This document shows, piece after piece, positions 1 to 8,683 of a DNA stretch of 64,000 nt; position 1 is the first letter of the stretch; every line of letters begins with the position of its first letter. Position numbers and translations under genes: made by a program. Under the pieces are notes generated by a model. The model did no database searches. It saw only the letters and a list, made by a program, of their open reading frames with translations, and was not told where the DNA came from. This stretch comes from Haloparvum alkalitolerans. Lineage in GTDB: Archaea > Halobacteriota > Halobacteria > Halobacteriales > Haloferacaceae. Where the stretch lies: assembly GCF_050122995.1 (NCBI RefSeq), contig NZ_JBNLIA010000007.1, positions 1-64,000 on the forward strand, read 5' to 3'.

Positions 1-189
1 AAGTTCCTCGCCCACGTCGGGGGGCGGAGACGCACCAGTAGACGTGCGTATAAATGGTGGGACGTTGAACGGCGAGAGTCACCAGCCTGTTGCTGGGGAC
101 TGATTGCCGGGAGTCCACATCAAAGCCCTACCCTCAAGGACCGAGGCGCAGAGCGCCGAGGGAGTAGGGTAGGGCAGTTTACAAGTTAG
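1..189 (+). mobile_element. Probable 3' end of an IS200/IS605-type (TnpB) element with right-end hairpins
   Basis: Frame 1 is open from the window edge to a TAG at 187-189. It ends in a run containing SPTLKDRGAERRG, which resembles the C-terminal tails annotated for haloarchaeal TnpB (IS1341-type) proteins. The DNA under this tail is strongly self-complementary: GCCCTACCC at about 127-135 pairs with GGGTAGGGC near 166-174, and an AGTCACCAGC / GCTGGGGACT stem lies upstream. In this family the tnpB 3' end overlaps the guide (omega/sot) RNA and the right end. The rest of the element lies outside the window, so the call depends on resemblance and could be wrong. Confidence 0.4.
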
Positions 190-198
190 GAAACGGAG

Positions 199-788
199 AT
201 GGCGGACGCACCGGATACCGAACGGCAGGCGGTCGAACCCGATGCGAGAGAGGTCCTTAGCGTGTCCCAGCTGAACGACCGGATCGCGTCGGTCGTCCAG
301 GACACGCCTGCCCTCAACGGCGTCCGCTGTATCGGCGAAGTCACCGACCTCCACAAGAACAGCACGGCGCTCTACTTCACGCTCACCGACGGTGAGGCCG
401 AGCTCCCCTGTATGATCTGGGCGAACCGTTACCGGGAGATGGACGCCGACCTCGAGGACGGGACCGAAGTCATCCTCGAGGGCGATATCGACTACTGGGT
501 CGAAGGTGGGAAAATCGACCTCAAACCGTGGGAGGTGATCGTCGTCGGCGACGGCGACCAGGCGGCTACCGTCGAGCGACTGCGAAGCGAACTCGAAGAG
601 CGTGGCTGGTTCGAGGACGAGCAGAAAAGAGTTCCTTGTAAGTGAGATCGAGCTACTGGAGCAACAGCTCGACGCGGACGAGTGCGTCCTCGATGAAGGT
701 ACTGCACTCCACGAGGAAGGTGAGGGACTCTTGGCTGAAGTGCGAAATCCTCTACGAGGGAAACGGCGAAGTTGTGGGGATCGAGTAA
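199..788 (+). pseudogene. xseA/xseB: Decayed exonuclease VII: xseA 5' part fused to xseB 3' part
   Basis: The first 140 or so codons are the OB-fold N-terminal domain of the exonuclease VII large subunit (LSVSQLNDRI, LYFTLTDGEAELPCMIW, then an ERGWFEDEQK linker). The catalytic remainder is missing. The reading frame closes at 645. From about 635 another frame gives an XseB-like three-helix segment (LEQQLDADECVLDEGTALHEEG), and near 742 a further shift restores an XseB-like ending (EILYEGNGEVVGIE) that stops at 786-788. The simplest reading is one deletion joining xseA to xseB, followed by a small indel in xseB. It cannot make a working nuclease. The intact pair is normally chromosomal. Confidence 0.8.
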
Positions 789-806
789 GCGAGTTGATTC
801 TTAGTC

Positions 807-848
807 TTAACCAACAGATCCTCACAGAACTCGGTATGTGTTGGTTAA
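807..848. repeat. Inverted repeat element, copy 1 (10-bp arms, 22-bp spacer)
   Basis: TTAACCAACA at 807-816 is exactly complementary to TGTTGGTTAA at 839-848. Two further copies with the same arms lie at 29172-29213 and 56243-56283. This copy lies 18 bases after the last stop of the xseB remnant. It may be a protein-binding or recombination site, or a terminator hairpin. Confidence 0.85.
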
Positions 849-859
849 TCTTTTTCTAC

Positions 860-990
860 GAGAATAACATGTAATTGAGTTATAATCTATTTAACAAATT
901 TGTAGTTATTATTAGCCAGAAAGTATTTAGGCATCATCCAGCTAACGCGCCAATATGTACCGGGGCTCAGCCGGTGCATACCCATACCCG
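860..990 (+). promoter_or_regulatory. AT-rich promoter region of the conjugation operon
   Basis: This is the only AT-rich stretch before the 14-kb operon. It holds a perfect palindrome ACAAATTTGT at 894-903, a TATA-like AAGTATTTAG at 921-930, and a short hairpin (ACCGG/CCGGT, 959-963 with 971-975) in the presumed leader. A start of transcription near 953 would give a leader of about 40 bases. This is inferred from composition and spacing only. Confidence 0.4.
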
Positions 991-995
991 CATGT

Positions 996-1274
996 ATGAT
1001 CACGAGATCAGTCACCATCGAGGATATCGATGACCTGTACCTGATGTGGAACGACCACATCAACGCCTCCGCCCTCTATCGCCGTGCCCTCCGTGAGGAA
1101 ATGGAAGTCCGCGGTGTCGACCCCAATGAACTCCGCGACCTCCTCGAACGGGCCCGCGAGCAGGGCTACACGCTCAAAAAGATCGCAGAAGACACTAACC
1201 GATTCGACGACCTCCAGTCGCTCGTCGAGGAGCAACAGAACCAGCCAACGGCTGGAGACGCCACTGACGACTAA
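996..1274 (+). CDS. Small acidic helical protein at the head of the conjugation operon
   Basis: The product has 92 residues, is hydrophilic and probably all-helical (for example LRDLLERAREQGYTLKKIAEDTN, which could include a helix-turn-helix-like segment around residues 45-65). It has no signal peptide and no cysteines. It stops 6 bases before the pilin-like gene, so the two are surely co-transcribed. Another ATG at 992 is out of frame. I do not recognise the family. A first-gene position suggests a regulatory or chaperone-like role in the transfer operon, but the sequence does not prove it. Confidence 0.7.
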   Translation: MITRSVTIEDIDDLYLMWNDHINASALYRRALREEMEVRGVDPNELRDLLERAREQGYTLKKIAEDTNRFDDLQSLVEEQQNQPTAGDATDD

Positions 1275-1280
1275 CCCGCT

Positions 1281-1700
1281 ATGGCACAGGACCAGACTCC
1301 CTCCGACCCTGAGCGTAGCGTCGAAAATCAGTCACCGCTAATGGGGAAGGTCCCTCGGCAGGCAGCGCTCACCGTCGTCCTCCTGAGCCTGTTCGCTGTC
1401 CAGCCGGTCGCCGCCCAGAGTAACGCCGTCTGTAGCGCAGACAACCTCCCGGGCATGATTGAGGGGTTCTTCCAGCTGACCACAGCGCTGGGAATCGTCG
1501 GCCTCGCCATCGTCTGGCAGGCTGACTCCCTCATCGAGATGTTCACCCTCAATCCCGAGCAGAAGAAGGGCCTCAAGCGACACAAGCGCTCAGCGATGAA
1601 GTCCACGGTCGTCCTCGTGGTTCTTGGCCCACTGTATACGGTTGCTGGGTCGATGATGGGACTTCCGCTGGCACAGTGCGTCGATCTCGTCCCTTGGTAG
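1281..1700 (+). CDS. VirB2/TrbC-like pilin candidate
   Basis: The 139-residue product has a signal-like hydrophobic stretch at about 25-46 ending in VAAQS. Two transmembrane helices follow (about 59-80 and 105-130), separated by a basic loop (NPEQKKGLKRHKRS). A cleaved leader, two helices and a positively charged cytoplasmic loop is the layout of VirB2/TrbC conjugative pilins. A cysteine flanks each end of the mature part (VCSADN and AQCVD) and could form a disulfide outside the cell. It lies directly before surface proteins and the VirB4/VirD4 genes, as expected for the pilus subunit. The family assignment is from architecture, not sequence identity. Confidence 0.6.
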   Translation: MAQDQTPSDPERSVENQSPLMGKVPRQAALTVVLLSLFAVQPVAAQSNAVCSADNLPGMIEGFFQLTTALGIVGLAIVWQADSLIEMFTLNPEQKKGLKRHKRSAMKSTVVLVVLGPLYTVAGSMMGLPLAQCVDLVPW

Positions 1701-1726
1701 TCCCACGAAGCTTCCCACATTAGCCC

Positions 1727-3439
1727 ATGCCTCATCGAGAGCTCTCCATCTTCGTGGCCGTGCTGCTCGCGACGAGTTTAGTCACGGGTGTCGTCACGGC
1801 CGATCCGCCGCGACCGGGGACGGAGGAGAACGGGCTTTCAGAGAACGAATCGGCAACGCTGTGGTCGCGTGATGCGGACAACTACATGACGCAACAGGAG
1901 TACCGCCAACGGTACGGAGAAAATCGCTCCGCGATCCATGAACTCGCGAACGGCACGGACATCACGTTCAAGCGTCCACCGGCGACCGCCGCGACGTGGA
2001 CGCGTAACGACTTCGACGATCTCGCGGCCGGCGATGCTGATACGTCCGTTCACCCCTCTCACGCGGACCTCGAGGACAGCGTCTTTATCGAGGACGCCCA
2101 TGCGACAGTCTTTGCTGTCCATCCTTCTACGCGAGGGCATCTCGAAGCTGGCGAAACGCCGTTGTACATCGCTCCGAACGGAACGATGCGCGGCTTCGTC
2201 GACTATCGAGTGCGCGTCCCGAACGAGACTTCGTCCAGCAACACCACGGTTGAGTGGTCGCTTACGGAGCACGAGATCGATGAAGTTCGGCTGAAGAAGG
2301 GTGAAGAGGTCATCGCCGAGAGTGATGGGTCGCACACGCCAGCACTCGACTACCAGCTGGAGGATGATGGCAATACAACCCTTACACTGGAAGCGGAGAT
2401 TAGCGTCCGGCTCAAGAAATCCACGCAGATGGGTGGTCGGACGAACGTCACCTACCAAACGGGGTCGCGCAACGTCTCCGACTCGATCGATGTCGAGATC
2501 TACGACCTTTCCGCGTCCTCCTACTATTCCGAGTATCCGAATGGTGACGTCGGTGTCGCGATCTTCCAGGCACGGCCGTGGCAGGGGTACACGCTGACGG
2601 CGGACGGTGAATCACGAGTTCGTGGCGTCTGGCGGTTCTATACCGCTCGTAACACCAACTGGGATACGCTCATTCGAACGGACCAGACAGGAAGTGCTAC
2701 CGTCGAGTCCGATGCAATCCCGGTCTACGTCCACGCGTACCCCTCACGCATAGGCCCACGCGCAGAGCCTGTTCGAGATGGCCCGGAAATCATCGAGACG
2801 TGGGGGAGTGACCGCCCATCACCAGTCGAGACGCTCGGTGAGAACATCAACATCGACGTCGTCAACCGATCGTACACGACGACGTACGGCGTCGCCGTTC
2901 GAGCCGAAAACGTCGAGCGTGAGAACCTCCATGTTGCGGGGATCGTTCGCGGAGTGAATGCCTCGATCACCGAACCAGATGGTGGCTCCGAGCGGAAGCT
3001 CCATGGGAGTAATCTTACCGCGGAAATCATCCAGCAGAATCAGTCACAAGCAACTCTCAGAGTTGAGCTTCGCAACAACCAGTCCGGCGCACCAATCCTT
3101 CTCGACGAAAGCCGTCAGTATCCGATCGGTGGACCGTCCAGGGACGGATACATCACCGTTGCAGATCAGCGCATCGAGACCAATACATCAGGTGTCGCTA
3201 CCGTAACGATCGACGAGCCGGGGATCTACACGGTTCGGTACCATCCCGGCTCGTGGATCGAGCACGACCCCGCCTATGTGAGTGACACTGCGACGGTTCG
3301 GTGGCATCCACTCAGGACGATTGAGGGCTGGTTTGCGCTGGTGTTTGAAGTTGGCTGGCAGCTCCTGCCGTTCTTCGTGATGTTCTACGCTGGGAAGCAA
3401 CTCCTGCAGATGCTCAGTCCGGAGGACATCATTCGGTAA
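1727..3439 (+). CDS. Large secreted, membrane-anchored surface protein of the transfer operon
   Basis: The 570-residue product starts with a Sec-type signal peptide (about residues 5-25). It has a long extracellular part rich in Asn-X-Ser/Thr sites and predicted beta strands, and ends in one transmembrane helix (about 535-560, GWQLLPFFVMFYAGKQLL) with a short cytoplasmic tail. The repeated polar beta-rich segments suggest Ig-like or adhesin-type domains. It sits between the pilin candidate and the lipoprotein and is spaced like an operon member. A role in cell-cell contact or pilus assembly during conjugation is plausible. I do not recognise a named family. Confidence 0.65.
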   Translation: MPHRELSIFVAVLLATSLVTGVVTADPPRPGTEENGLSENESATLWSRDADNYMTQQEYRQRYGENRSAIHELANGTDITFKRPPATAATWTRNDFDDLAAGDADTSVHPSHADLEDSVFIEDAHATVFAVHPSTRGHLEAGETPLYIAPNGTMRGFVDYRVRVPNETSSSNTTVEWSLTEHEIDEVRLKKGEEVIAESDGSHTPALDYQLEDDGNTTLTLEAEISVRLKKSTQMGGRTNVTYQTGSRNVSDSIDVEIYDLSASSYYSEYPNGDVGVAIFQARPWQGYTLTADGESRVRGVWRFYTARNTNWDTLIRTDQTGSATVESDAIPVYVHAYPSRIGPRAEPVRDGPEIIETWGSDRPSPVETLGENINIDVVNRSYTTTYGVAVRAENVERENLHVAGIVRGVNASITEPDGGSERKLHGSNLTAEIIQQNQSQATLRVELRNNQSGAPILLDESRQYPIGGPSRDGYITVADQRIETNTSGVATVTIDEPGIYTVRYHPGSWIEHDPAYVSDTATVRWHPLRTIEGWFALVFEVGWQLLPFFVMFYAGKQLLQMLSPEDIIR

Positions 3440-3444
3440 AACTC

Positions 3445-4278
3445 ATGACCCGAGACAAATTCCCACTTAGCAGACGGACCGCCCTCCGAACAATCACCGG
3501 TACCGCTCTCGTGAGCGTGGCCGGATGTTTGAGTACAGATGGCGATCCCTCGCCTGAGAATACTTCAGCCTCTCCAAGTGGCAAGGATATCATTCACAGA
3601 ATCGCTGTAGAGGGCACTACCCTCGTGATTGAATATTCATCAGAGGTGGGGTTGGATCGGATTAACCTTATCCAACCGAATGGTGAGTTATTCGCTCAAC
3701 AAGAGACTGCTGCTGGCTCACAACAGTTATCTTTTGAGCTTGGTACTGCTTATGAGCCCGGTGAGTATACTGTCACGGCACTTAGCGGTGGAGAAACACT
3801 AGCTGAGAGCTCCAAACTGATTCGACCTGAACTCCATATTCGGGATGTGGGCCTTTATCGAAACAACCCAAACAAGCCTTGGGATGAGATCTACGGCGAT
3901 ACTGAGACAGATCGTCTGAAGAATGGAGAAGCCTATGTAACGGTCGAAAATACCGGGAGTGGACCGGATGCTATTGTAGAGCTGAGCTTTTCTGGAGATA
4001 TTCCGAATCCTGTTGAAGACCCTCGCGGCAGTGGAATGTACGAAACTGAGAGGGTGATCCTTCCTCCCGGAGAAGAGACAGATCTGTTCAGTAATTCATT
4101 TCCATTCGGTTCTCAATCTGAGAGCGGTATGGGATGTTCTACCGACAGCAATAGTGGTGAATTCACTGTCACAATCCGAACCCAAGTCGGTGGAAACGAG
4201 ATTTTGAACATCTTCGATGTTCAGTATTCCGGGTCTATGGATATGAGTGATTGTGAAGTTACAATCTCTGAGGACTAA
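3445..4278 (+). CDS. Tat-exported lipoprotein
   Basis: The N-terminus has a twin-arginine motif (SRRTAL, Arg10-Arg11), a hydrophobic core and a lipobox VAGC with Cys28. This marks a folded protein exported by Tat and lipid-anchored at the outer face. The mature part (about 250 residues) looks beta-rich, with two further cysteines (MGCSTDS and SDCEV) near the end. Base composition drops here compared with the genes on either side, as also seen in the next gene, so this pair may have been exchanged as a unit. It starts 5 bases after the previous stop. Specific role unknown. Confidence 0.75.
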   Translation: MTRDKFPLSRRTALRTITGTALVSVAGCLSTDGDPSPENTSASPSGKDIIHRIAVEGTTLVIEYSSEVGLDRINLIQPNGELFAQQETAAGSQQLSFELGTAYEPGEYTVTALSGGETLAESSKLIRPELHIRDVGLYRNNPNKPWDEIYGDTETDRLKNGEAYVTVENTGSGPDAIVELSFSGDIPNPVEDPRGSGMYETERVILPPGEETDLFSNSFPFGSQSESGMGCSTDSNSGEFTVTIRTQVGGNEILNIFDVQYSGSMDMSDCEVTISED

Positions 4279-4280
4279 CC

Positions 4281-5399
4281 ATGGTCGATCTCATCGATGT
4301 CGTACTCGAAGGTGCGAAAAAAGTCGTTGATTGGCTAACTAATGTGTTCTTGGACGGCCTTCGATCGGGATATCAAATGATAACAGAGGGGATGTTTGGG
4401 ACCCCTGCCCCTCAGACTGATAGCGCGTTCATATTCGGGGAACCGAGTAACGCACCGTGGCTGGCGATCCATGAGGGTCTCATTGGTGGCGAGATTATGC
4501 TCATCTCTCTTTTGCTCCTCGTGATGGGAGTTCAAGGTCGCCACGCGATCCGTATATTCAATGTTGGAACTTCCTACGAGGCACGGAAGACCAAGAAAAC
4601 CGCTTGGATCGGAGCATTTCTGATAGTCATATGGTACTGGATCGGAGCTCTCGCCCTCTACCTTGTTGACGGGTTTACAATCGCTCTGATGCCAGAATTG
4701 TCTTCACTCTCGTCTGCAATGTTACAATTTATTACGGAGTCAGTTTCCAACCCTGTCCTTGGTCTACTCTTTGCTTTCATCGGAGGAACCTCGATGTGGG
4801 CACTTGAAGCACTATTTTACCTTCGACGAGTGCTTCTCTATGTCTACCTGTATGGAATGCCCCTTGCGTTTGCCGTTGCGTATGGCAATGTCCCCGTCCT
4901 TTCTGACATTTCGATGGGGTTTAGCAAGCGTTTCGTTCCATTAGCTCTCTTACCTTTACCTGCTGCGGTAGTCCTCAAGGGATATGACTTACTCTACTCT
5001 GGAGGTTCCCTTACGCCAGAAACGACGTTCCTCAAATACCTTGTAGCCTGCTCTCTCCCACTCGTTGCGCTCTATGTCTCGTGGAAAACGTTCCAATACG
5101 CGACCCCGCTGACAGCAAAAGTACTCTCCAGCGCTACCCGCGGCGTTGCTCTCATTGGAGGTGTCGCTGCAGGGGCCTACTTCGGCGGAGCCAGCGTCGC
5201 AACGACTGCCGCCAGGTGGGGACCGAAAGCCGCTGCAGGCCATGCTGCTGCGCAAAAAGTCGCAGGGCCAGAGACGGGTGAAGACAACCCCGACCGCGAA
5301 CCATCGTACCGGCGTACTGAGAACAATCCTAGTGGCTACCACAATCATGCCAGCAGATCAAGACGCAGCCGCACGACGAATGATGGAAGAGCTCGGTGA
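4281..5399 (+). CDS. VirB6/TrbL-like polytopic membrane protein
   Basis: The 372-residue product has about seven hydrophobic helices between residues 70 and 310 and a hydrophilic, basic C-terminal tail of about 60 residues. A polytopic protein between a pilin and a VirB4 gene is the usual position of VirB6/TrbL, which lines the inner-membrane part of the DNA translocation channel. It begins 2 bases after the lipoprotein stop, and its last 53 bases overlap the next gene in another frame, so translation is coupled. Its GC content is lower than that of downstream genes up to about position 5100. Assignment rests on topology and context. Confidence 0.6.
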   Translation: MVDLIDVVLEGAKKVVDWLTNVFLDGLRSGYQMITEGMFGTPAPQTDSAFIFGEPSNAPWLAIHEGLIGGEIMLISLLLLVMGVQGRHAIRIFNVGTSYEARKTKKTAWIGAFLIVIWYWIGALALYLVDGFTIALMPELSSLSSAMLQFITESVSNPVLGLLFAFIGGTSMWALEALFYLRRVLLYVYLYGMPLAFAVAYGNVPVLSDISMGFSKRFVPLALLPLPAAVVLKGYDLLYSGGSLTPETTFLKYLVACSLPLVALYVSWKTFQYATPLTAKVLSSATRGVALIGGVAAGAYFGGASVATTAARWGPKAAAGHAAAQKVAGPETGEDNPDREPSYRRTENNPSGYHNHASRSRRSRTTNDGRAR

Positions 5400-6468
5400 A
5401 GAGAGCCGTGTCCCCTACCTCAACATCGAGGAGGGGGATATGGGCGTCCTCATCGCGTTCCCGATTATCGGCCTCTTCGTTGCCGGGCTCACCGGCATCG
5501 ACTCGCTCGCTCTGCCGTTTGTCGCGGGAGGCTTCGGGCTCGGGATCGCGGTCGTCTACGTCTCGCCGGACCACCTCAGCGCGTGGACGTGGACGAAAGA
5601 CGTCTATCGATACGTCAAGCGACCGCGGGTTACGTTCAGCGCCCCGGAAGAGGCTGACAGTAGTACCAACGAGACAGCGCGGAATGAGGGTGGGCTCGCG
5701 AACTACACGCCGTTCAAACCGGACGAGCGAACGCAGGACCTCACCAACATCGAGCGTGCCTGGCCAGGGGCTGGCGCGATCCAGCGTGATGATGGAACGA
5801 TGGAAGCGTTCATCGAGATCGATCCCGGGAACATGGACTTCGCAATGTCCGATGACTGGGCTCAACTGCAGGAAGCCGGCGAGGAGTTCGCGAACAAGGA
5901 ACTGGACTCAAAGCTCAAGCTCCACGCAACAACCCGTTCATTTCCGGTGGAGCAGATCACCGAGAACATCGAAGATCGGCTGAACGATGAGGACGTTACG
6001 GAGAACCCGATTTTCCGGGAGCTCCTCGAGGAGTATCGGGAGACGCGACCGAAGGAGATGCGCAAACGGGGTATCCAGCAGGTGCGGTACTACATCGGCG
6101 TCGAGGTCACCCCGCTGGAAGTCTACGACCGGTTCCGTGACGAGGGGACGCCGGCCGAGAAGTTGACGCAGTTCCCCGTCATCGGGTTCCTGTTCAACCC
6201 GTTCGTGACCCGCCGCGAGAACCTCACTGATGTCGAGCGCCGCGCACAGATGTTCGAGAAGCTGGACAGCCGGGTCAACGACGTGCGGTCGGAGTTCATC
6301 CAGCAGGCCTCGGGCTGGTCCGCGCGCCGGATCAGCACGGTCGAACTCTTCGTGTTGAATATGGACTTCTGGAACGGCCGCGAAAACGACTACGACAACG
6401 CGGAGCGCGTCGTTCGCGAACAACCGATCGTCGGCCATTCGCGCCGGGAGGAGGCTCACGATGCGTAA
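5347..6468 (+). CDS. VirB3/PrgI-like membrane anchor fused to a VirB4 N-terminal-type domain
   Basis: I chose ATG 5347 (MPADQDAAA). The frame is open further upstream, but that part overlaps the previous gene and reads like out-of-frame sequence. The 373-residue product has two close transmembrane helices (about residues 32-75, GVLIAFPIIGLFVAGLTG and a second), as in VirB3/PrgI proteins. A large soluble part follows (LTNIERAWPGAGAIQRDDGTMEAFIEIDPGN to the end), similar in layout to the CagE/TrbE/VirB4 N-terminal domain. The next gene then supplies the ATPase half. It overlaps that gene by 8 bases. The split and fusion are inferred from architecture. Confidence 0.6.
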   Translation: MPADQDAAARRMMEELGEESRVPYLNIEEGDMGVLIAFPIIGLFVAGLTGIDSLALPFVAGGFGLGIAVVYVSPDHLSAWTWTKDVYRYVKRPRVTFSAPEEADSSTNETARNEGGLANYTPFKPDERTQDLTNIERAWPGAGAIQRDDGTMEAFIEIDPGNMDFAMSDDWAQLQEAGEEFANKELDSKLKLHATTRSFPVEQITENIEDRLNDEDVTENPIFRELLEEYRETRPKEMRKRGIQQVRYYIGVEVTPLEVYDRFRDEGTPAEKLTQFPVIGFLFNPFVTRRENLTDVERRAQMFEKLDSRVNDVRSEFIQQASGWSARRISTVELFVLNMDFWNGRENDYDNAERVVREQPIVGHSRREEAHDA

Positions 6469-8683
6469 CCTCGTCCTTCAGACGGGCAGCGGAGCTATCG
6501 GCCAGCTCACGGAGTGGCTCACGAATCCGACCTCAGCAGAGGGGGCGACCCTCTACATTCTGCTCGCAGTACTGGTCGGGAGCGGCGGGAAGCTCCTCTG
6601 GGACTGGTACAGTGACGAGGAGGAGGAGGTCGAGTTTTCGGATCTCCTCGATGAGGAGACCATCGAACAAGGCGCGGCCGAACGCCAACTCCTCGACGAC
6701 ATCGTGGAGTCGCACAAAACGGTCACGGCACCGTCCGCCATTGAGTGGGAGACACGAGCTGCACGGGTTGGTGAACAGTGGACGACGACGCTGTACATCG
6801 CTGATTACCCGGACTACCCCAGTGATGGCTACCTCAGCGACCTCTTCGAGATGACGGACGTGCAGTTCGACCTGACGACCCACATCACGCCGAAGAACCA
6901 AGAACGGGCGCGGAACGAGCTACAGGACATCGCGGACGACCTGCAAGTCGACGCCGACCTCGAACAGAGCGCCCGGAGTGCCTACCTGCAGGAACGCGCC
7001 AACGAGGCCGCAGCGACGTACAAGGCCGTCGAGAACGGCGCGAACGTCTTCGACCAAGGGATGTTCATCACGGTCAGAGCCGACGAGAAGGACGACCTCC
7101 GGGACGCGGTCCAGACGGTCAAGAGTGCGCTCCGTGATGACCCCGCGAACCTCACGCCGAAGACGGCGATCTGTCGGCAGGATCTCGCGCTCCAGTCCGC
7201 CGCGCCAATCGGTGACAACGAGTTCGGGCGGACGTCGATCGCGCTCGGCGGCGCCGTCGGCGCGTTGCTCTCCTCGCCGCACAACGCGACGATCCTCGAG
7301 GAGGGCGGCGTCGAGTTCGGGATTCACAAGGACAACCAGAGCCCAGTGGTCATCGACCCGTTCGCCCGGGACAACGGCTACGCGATGTTCACCGTCGGCG
7401 ACACCGGCTCGGGGAAGTCGTTCAGTTCGAAGCAGAACTTCATCCGGTCGATTGAGCAGAGCAAGGACCGTATCGGCATCATCCTTGAGCCGTTGAACAA
7501 TTGGGCCGGCGTCGCCGAAGCACTCGACGCTAAACGCATCACGGTCGGCGGGACGCTCGGGCTGAATCCCTTGGAGATTCGGGAGACGCCCGAGCACGTC
7601 CAGCGGGCGATGGGCGAAGACGCCAGCCCGTTCAACGAGAAACTCGACGACGCGATGAGCTTCCTCTCGAACTTCTTCGCGCTGCGGGGCATCTCGCTGG
7701 GTGACCGCCGAACGACGCTCGAACTCGGGCTCAAGCGAGCGTACAAGGGCAACGGCATCACTGACGACATCTCGACGCACGACAACCCGAGCCCGACGAT
7801 TCAGGATATGATGGACGTCTTCGAGGAGATGGTCAACGACCCCGAGGAGTTTGTCGTCCGGTCCGACGAGGAGGCGGGGAAGATCAAAGAGGACGCGACG
7901 TGGCTCCTCGACCAGCTCCGACCCTTCGAGGCGGACGGTCGCCACGCCAACCTCGGCCAAGAGTCCGGCTTCGACATCCGGGACGAGAAGGTCATCTACC
8001 TCGACCTCGCCCAGCAAGAGGGCAGCGTCGACAGTAGTACGGCGCTAACGATGCAGCTGCTCATCTCGCTCGTGTACGAGCGGGCGAAAGTCTCGGACAA
8101 GGAGGTCGTGTTCTACATCGACGAGGCACGGTACATCATGCAGGATGCCGCAAGCCTGGCGTTCCTCGAGACAGTGACCCGCCACCACCGGCATCACGAC
8201 CTCTCGATCCGGCTGGTAACCCAGACCGTCGACGAGTTCTTCGAGCACGCCGAATCCGAGGCGATTCTGGATCAGTGTGCGGTCAAGCAGTTCCACCGCC
8301 TCGACGGGATGGACGAAGAGTGGGCCGACGAGTTCGGCTTGAACTACGCACAGATGCGGTTCGTTCAGGACGCCGTGCCCGGCAACGAGGACGCCGGCTT
8401 TTCGGAGGCACTCGTCGGCGTCGACGGCGAGTGGCGTGGGATCAAGGTCGAGGCGATGCCCAAAGAGAAGCAAGTTCTCGACTTCGACCCGACCGCACAG
8501 GTCCGATCCTCGCTTCCCGGCGCCGGCGACGAGAACGTGGATACCGAAATGGCGGAGTTCAGAGAGAAACTCGAGCAGCAGGAAACAGCCAAAACGAATG
8601 GAACGAACGAAACGAATGAAGAACCAGAAGTCGTCTCGACCGAACGAGGCGGCGGTTCTACGGAGGAACCCACCGATGGCTGA
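6461..8683 (+). CDS. VirB4/TraC-type conjugation ATPase
   Basis: The 740-residue product has one N-terminal membrane helix (about 29-50) and a P-loop GDTGSGKS at about 313-320. A Walker B strand (EVVFYIDEA) follows near residue 550, then a VTRHHRHHDLSIRLVTQ sensor-type region typical of the HerA/FtsK-VirB4 superfamily. VirB4 powers pilus assembly and works with VirD4. The C-terminal 50 residues are low-complexity, rich in Glu, Thr and Asn. It overlaps both neighbours by 8 bases. The family call is strong; the exact transfer-system subtype is not determined. Confidence 0.88.
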   Translation: MRNLVLQTGSGAIGQLTEWLTNPTSAEGATLYILLAVLVGSGGKLLWDWYSDEEEEVEFSDLLDEETIEQGAAERQLLDDIVESHKTVTAPSAIEWETRAARVGEQWTTTLYIADYPDYPSDGYLSDLFEMTDVQFDLTTHITPKNQERARNELQDIADDLQVDADLEQSARSAYLQERANEAAATYKAVENGANVFDQGMFITVRADEKDDLRDAVQTVKSALRDDPANLTPKTAICRQDLALQSAAPIGDNEFGRTSIALGGAVGALLSSPHNATILEEGGVEFGIHKDNQSPVVIDPFARDNGYAMFTVGDTGSGKSFSSKQNFIRSIEQSKDRIGIILEPLNNWAGVAEALDAKRITVGGTLGLNPLEIRETPEHVQRAMGEDASPFNEKLDDAMSFLSNFFALRGISLGDRRTTLELGLKRAYKGNGITDDISTHDNPSPTIQDMMDVFEEMVNDPEEFVVRSDEEAGKIKEDATWLLDQLRPFEADGRHANLGQESGFDIRDEKVIYLDLAQQEGSVDSSTALTMQLLISLVYERAKVSDKEVVFYIDEARYIMQDAASLAFLETVTRHHRHHDLSIRLVTQTVDEFFEHAESEAILDQCAVKQFHRLDGMDEEWADEFGLNYAQMRFVQDAVPGNEDAGFSEALVGVDGEWRGIKVEAMPKEKQVLDFDPTAQVRSSLPGAGDENVDTEMAEFREKLEQQETAKTNGTNETNEEPEVVSTERGGGSTEEPTDG

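Noticed and set aside
79..825. Long minus-strand open frame over the xse remnant
   Set aside because: It is a GC-rich antisense shadow of the xseA frame with no motif and a Ser/Arg-rich start.
602..874. Separate plus-strand gene
   Set aside because: Only its middle matches XseB and its tail runs into AT-rich DNA and inverted repeat 1; it is part of the xse pseudogene.
5146..5346. N-terminal extension of the VirB3/VirB4N protein
   Set aside because: It lies fully inside the VirB6-like gene and reads like out-of-frame sequence; ATG 5347 starts a normal protein.
6920..8017. 365-codon minus-strand frame opposite virB4
   Set aside because: A mirror of a conserved ATPase gene; such long antisense frames are normal in high-GC haloarchaeal DNA.
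8436..8675. N-terminal extension of the coupling ATPase
   Set aside because: It overlaps virB4 and is Arg/Ser-rich; a good ribosome site precedes ATG 8676.
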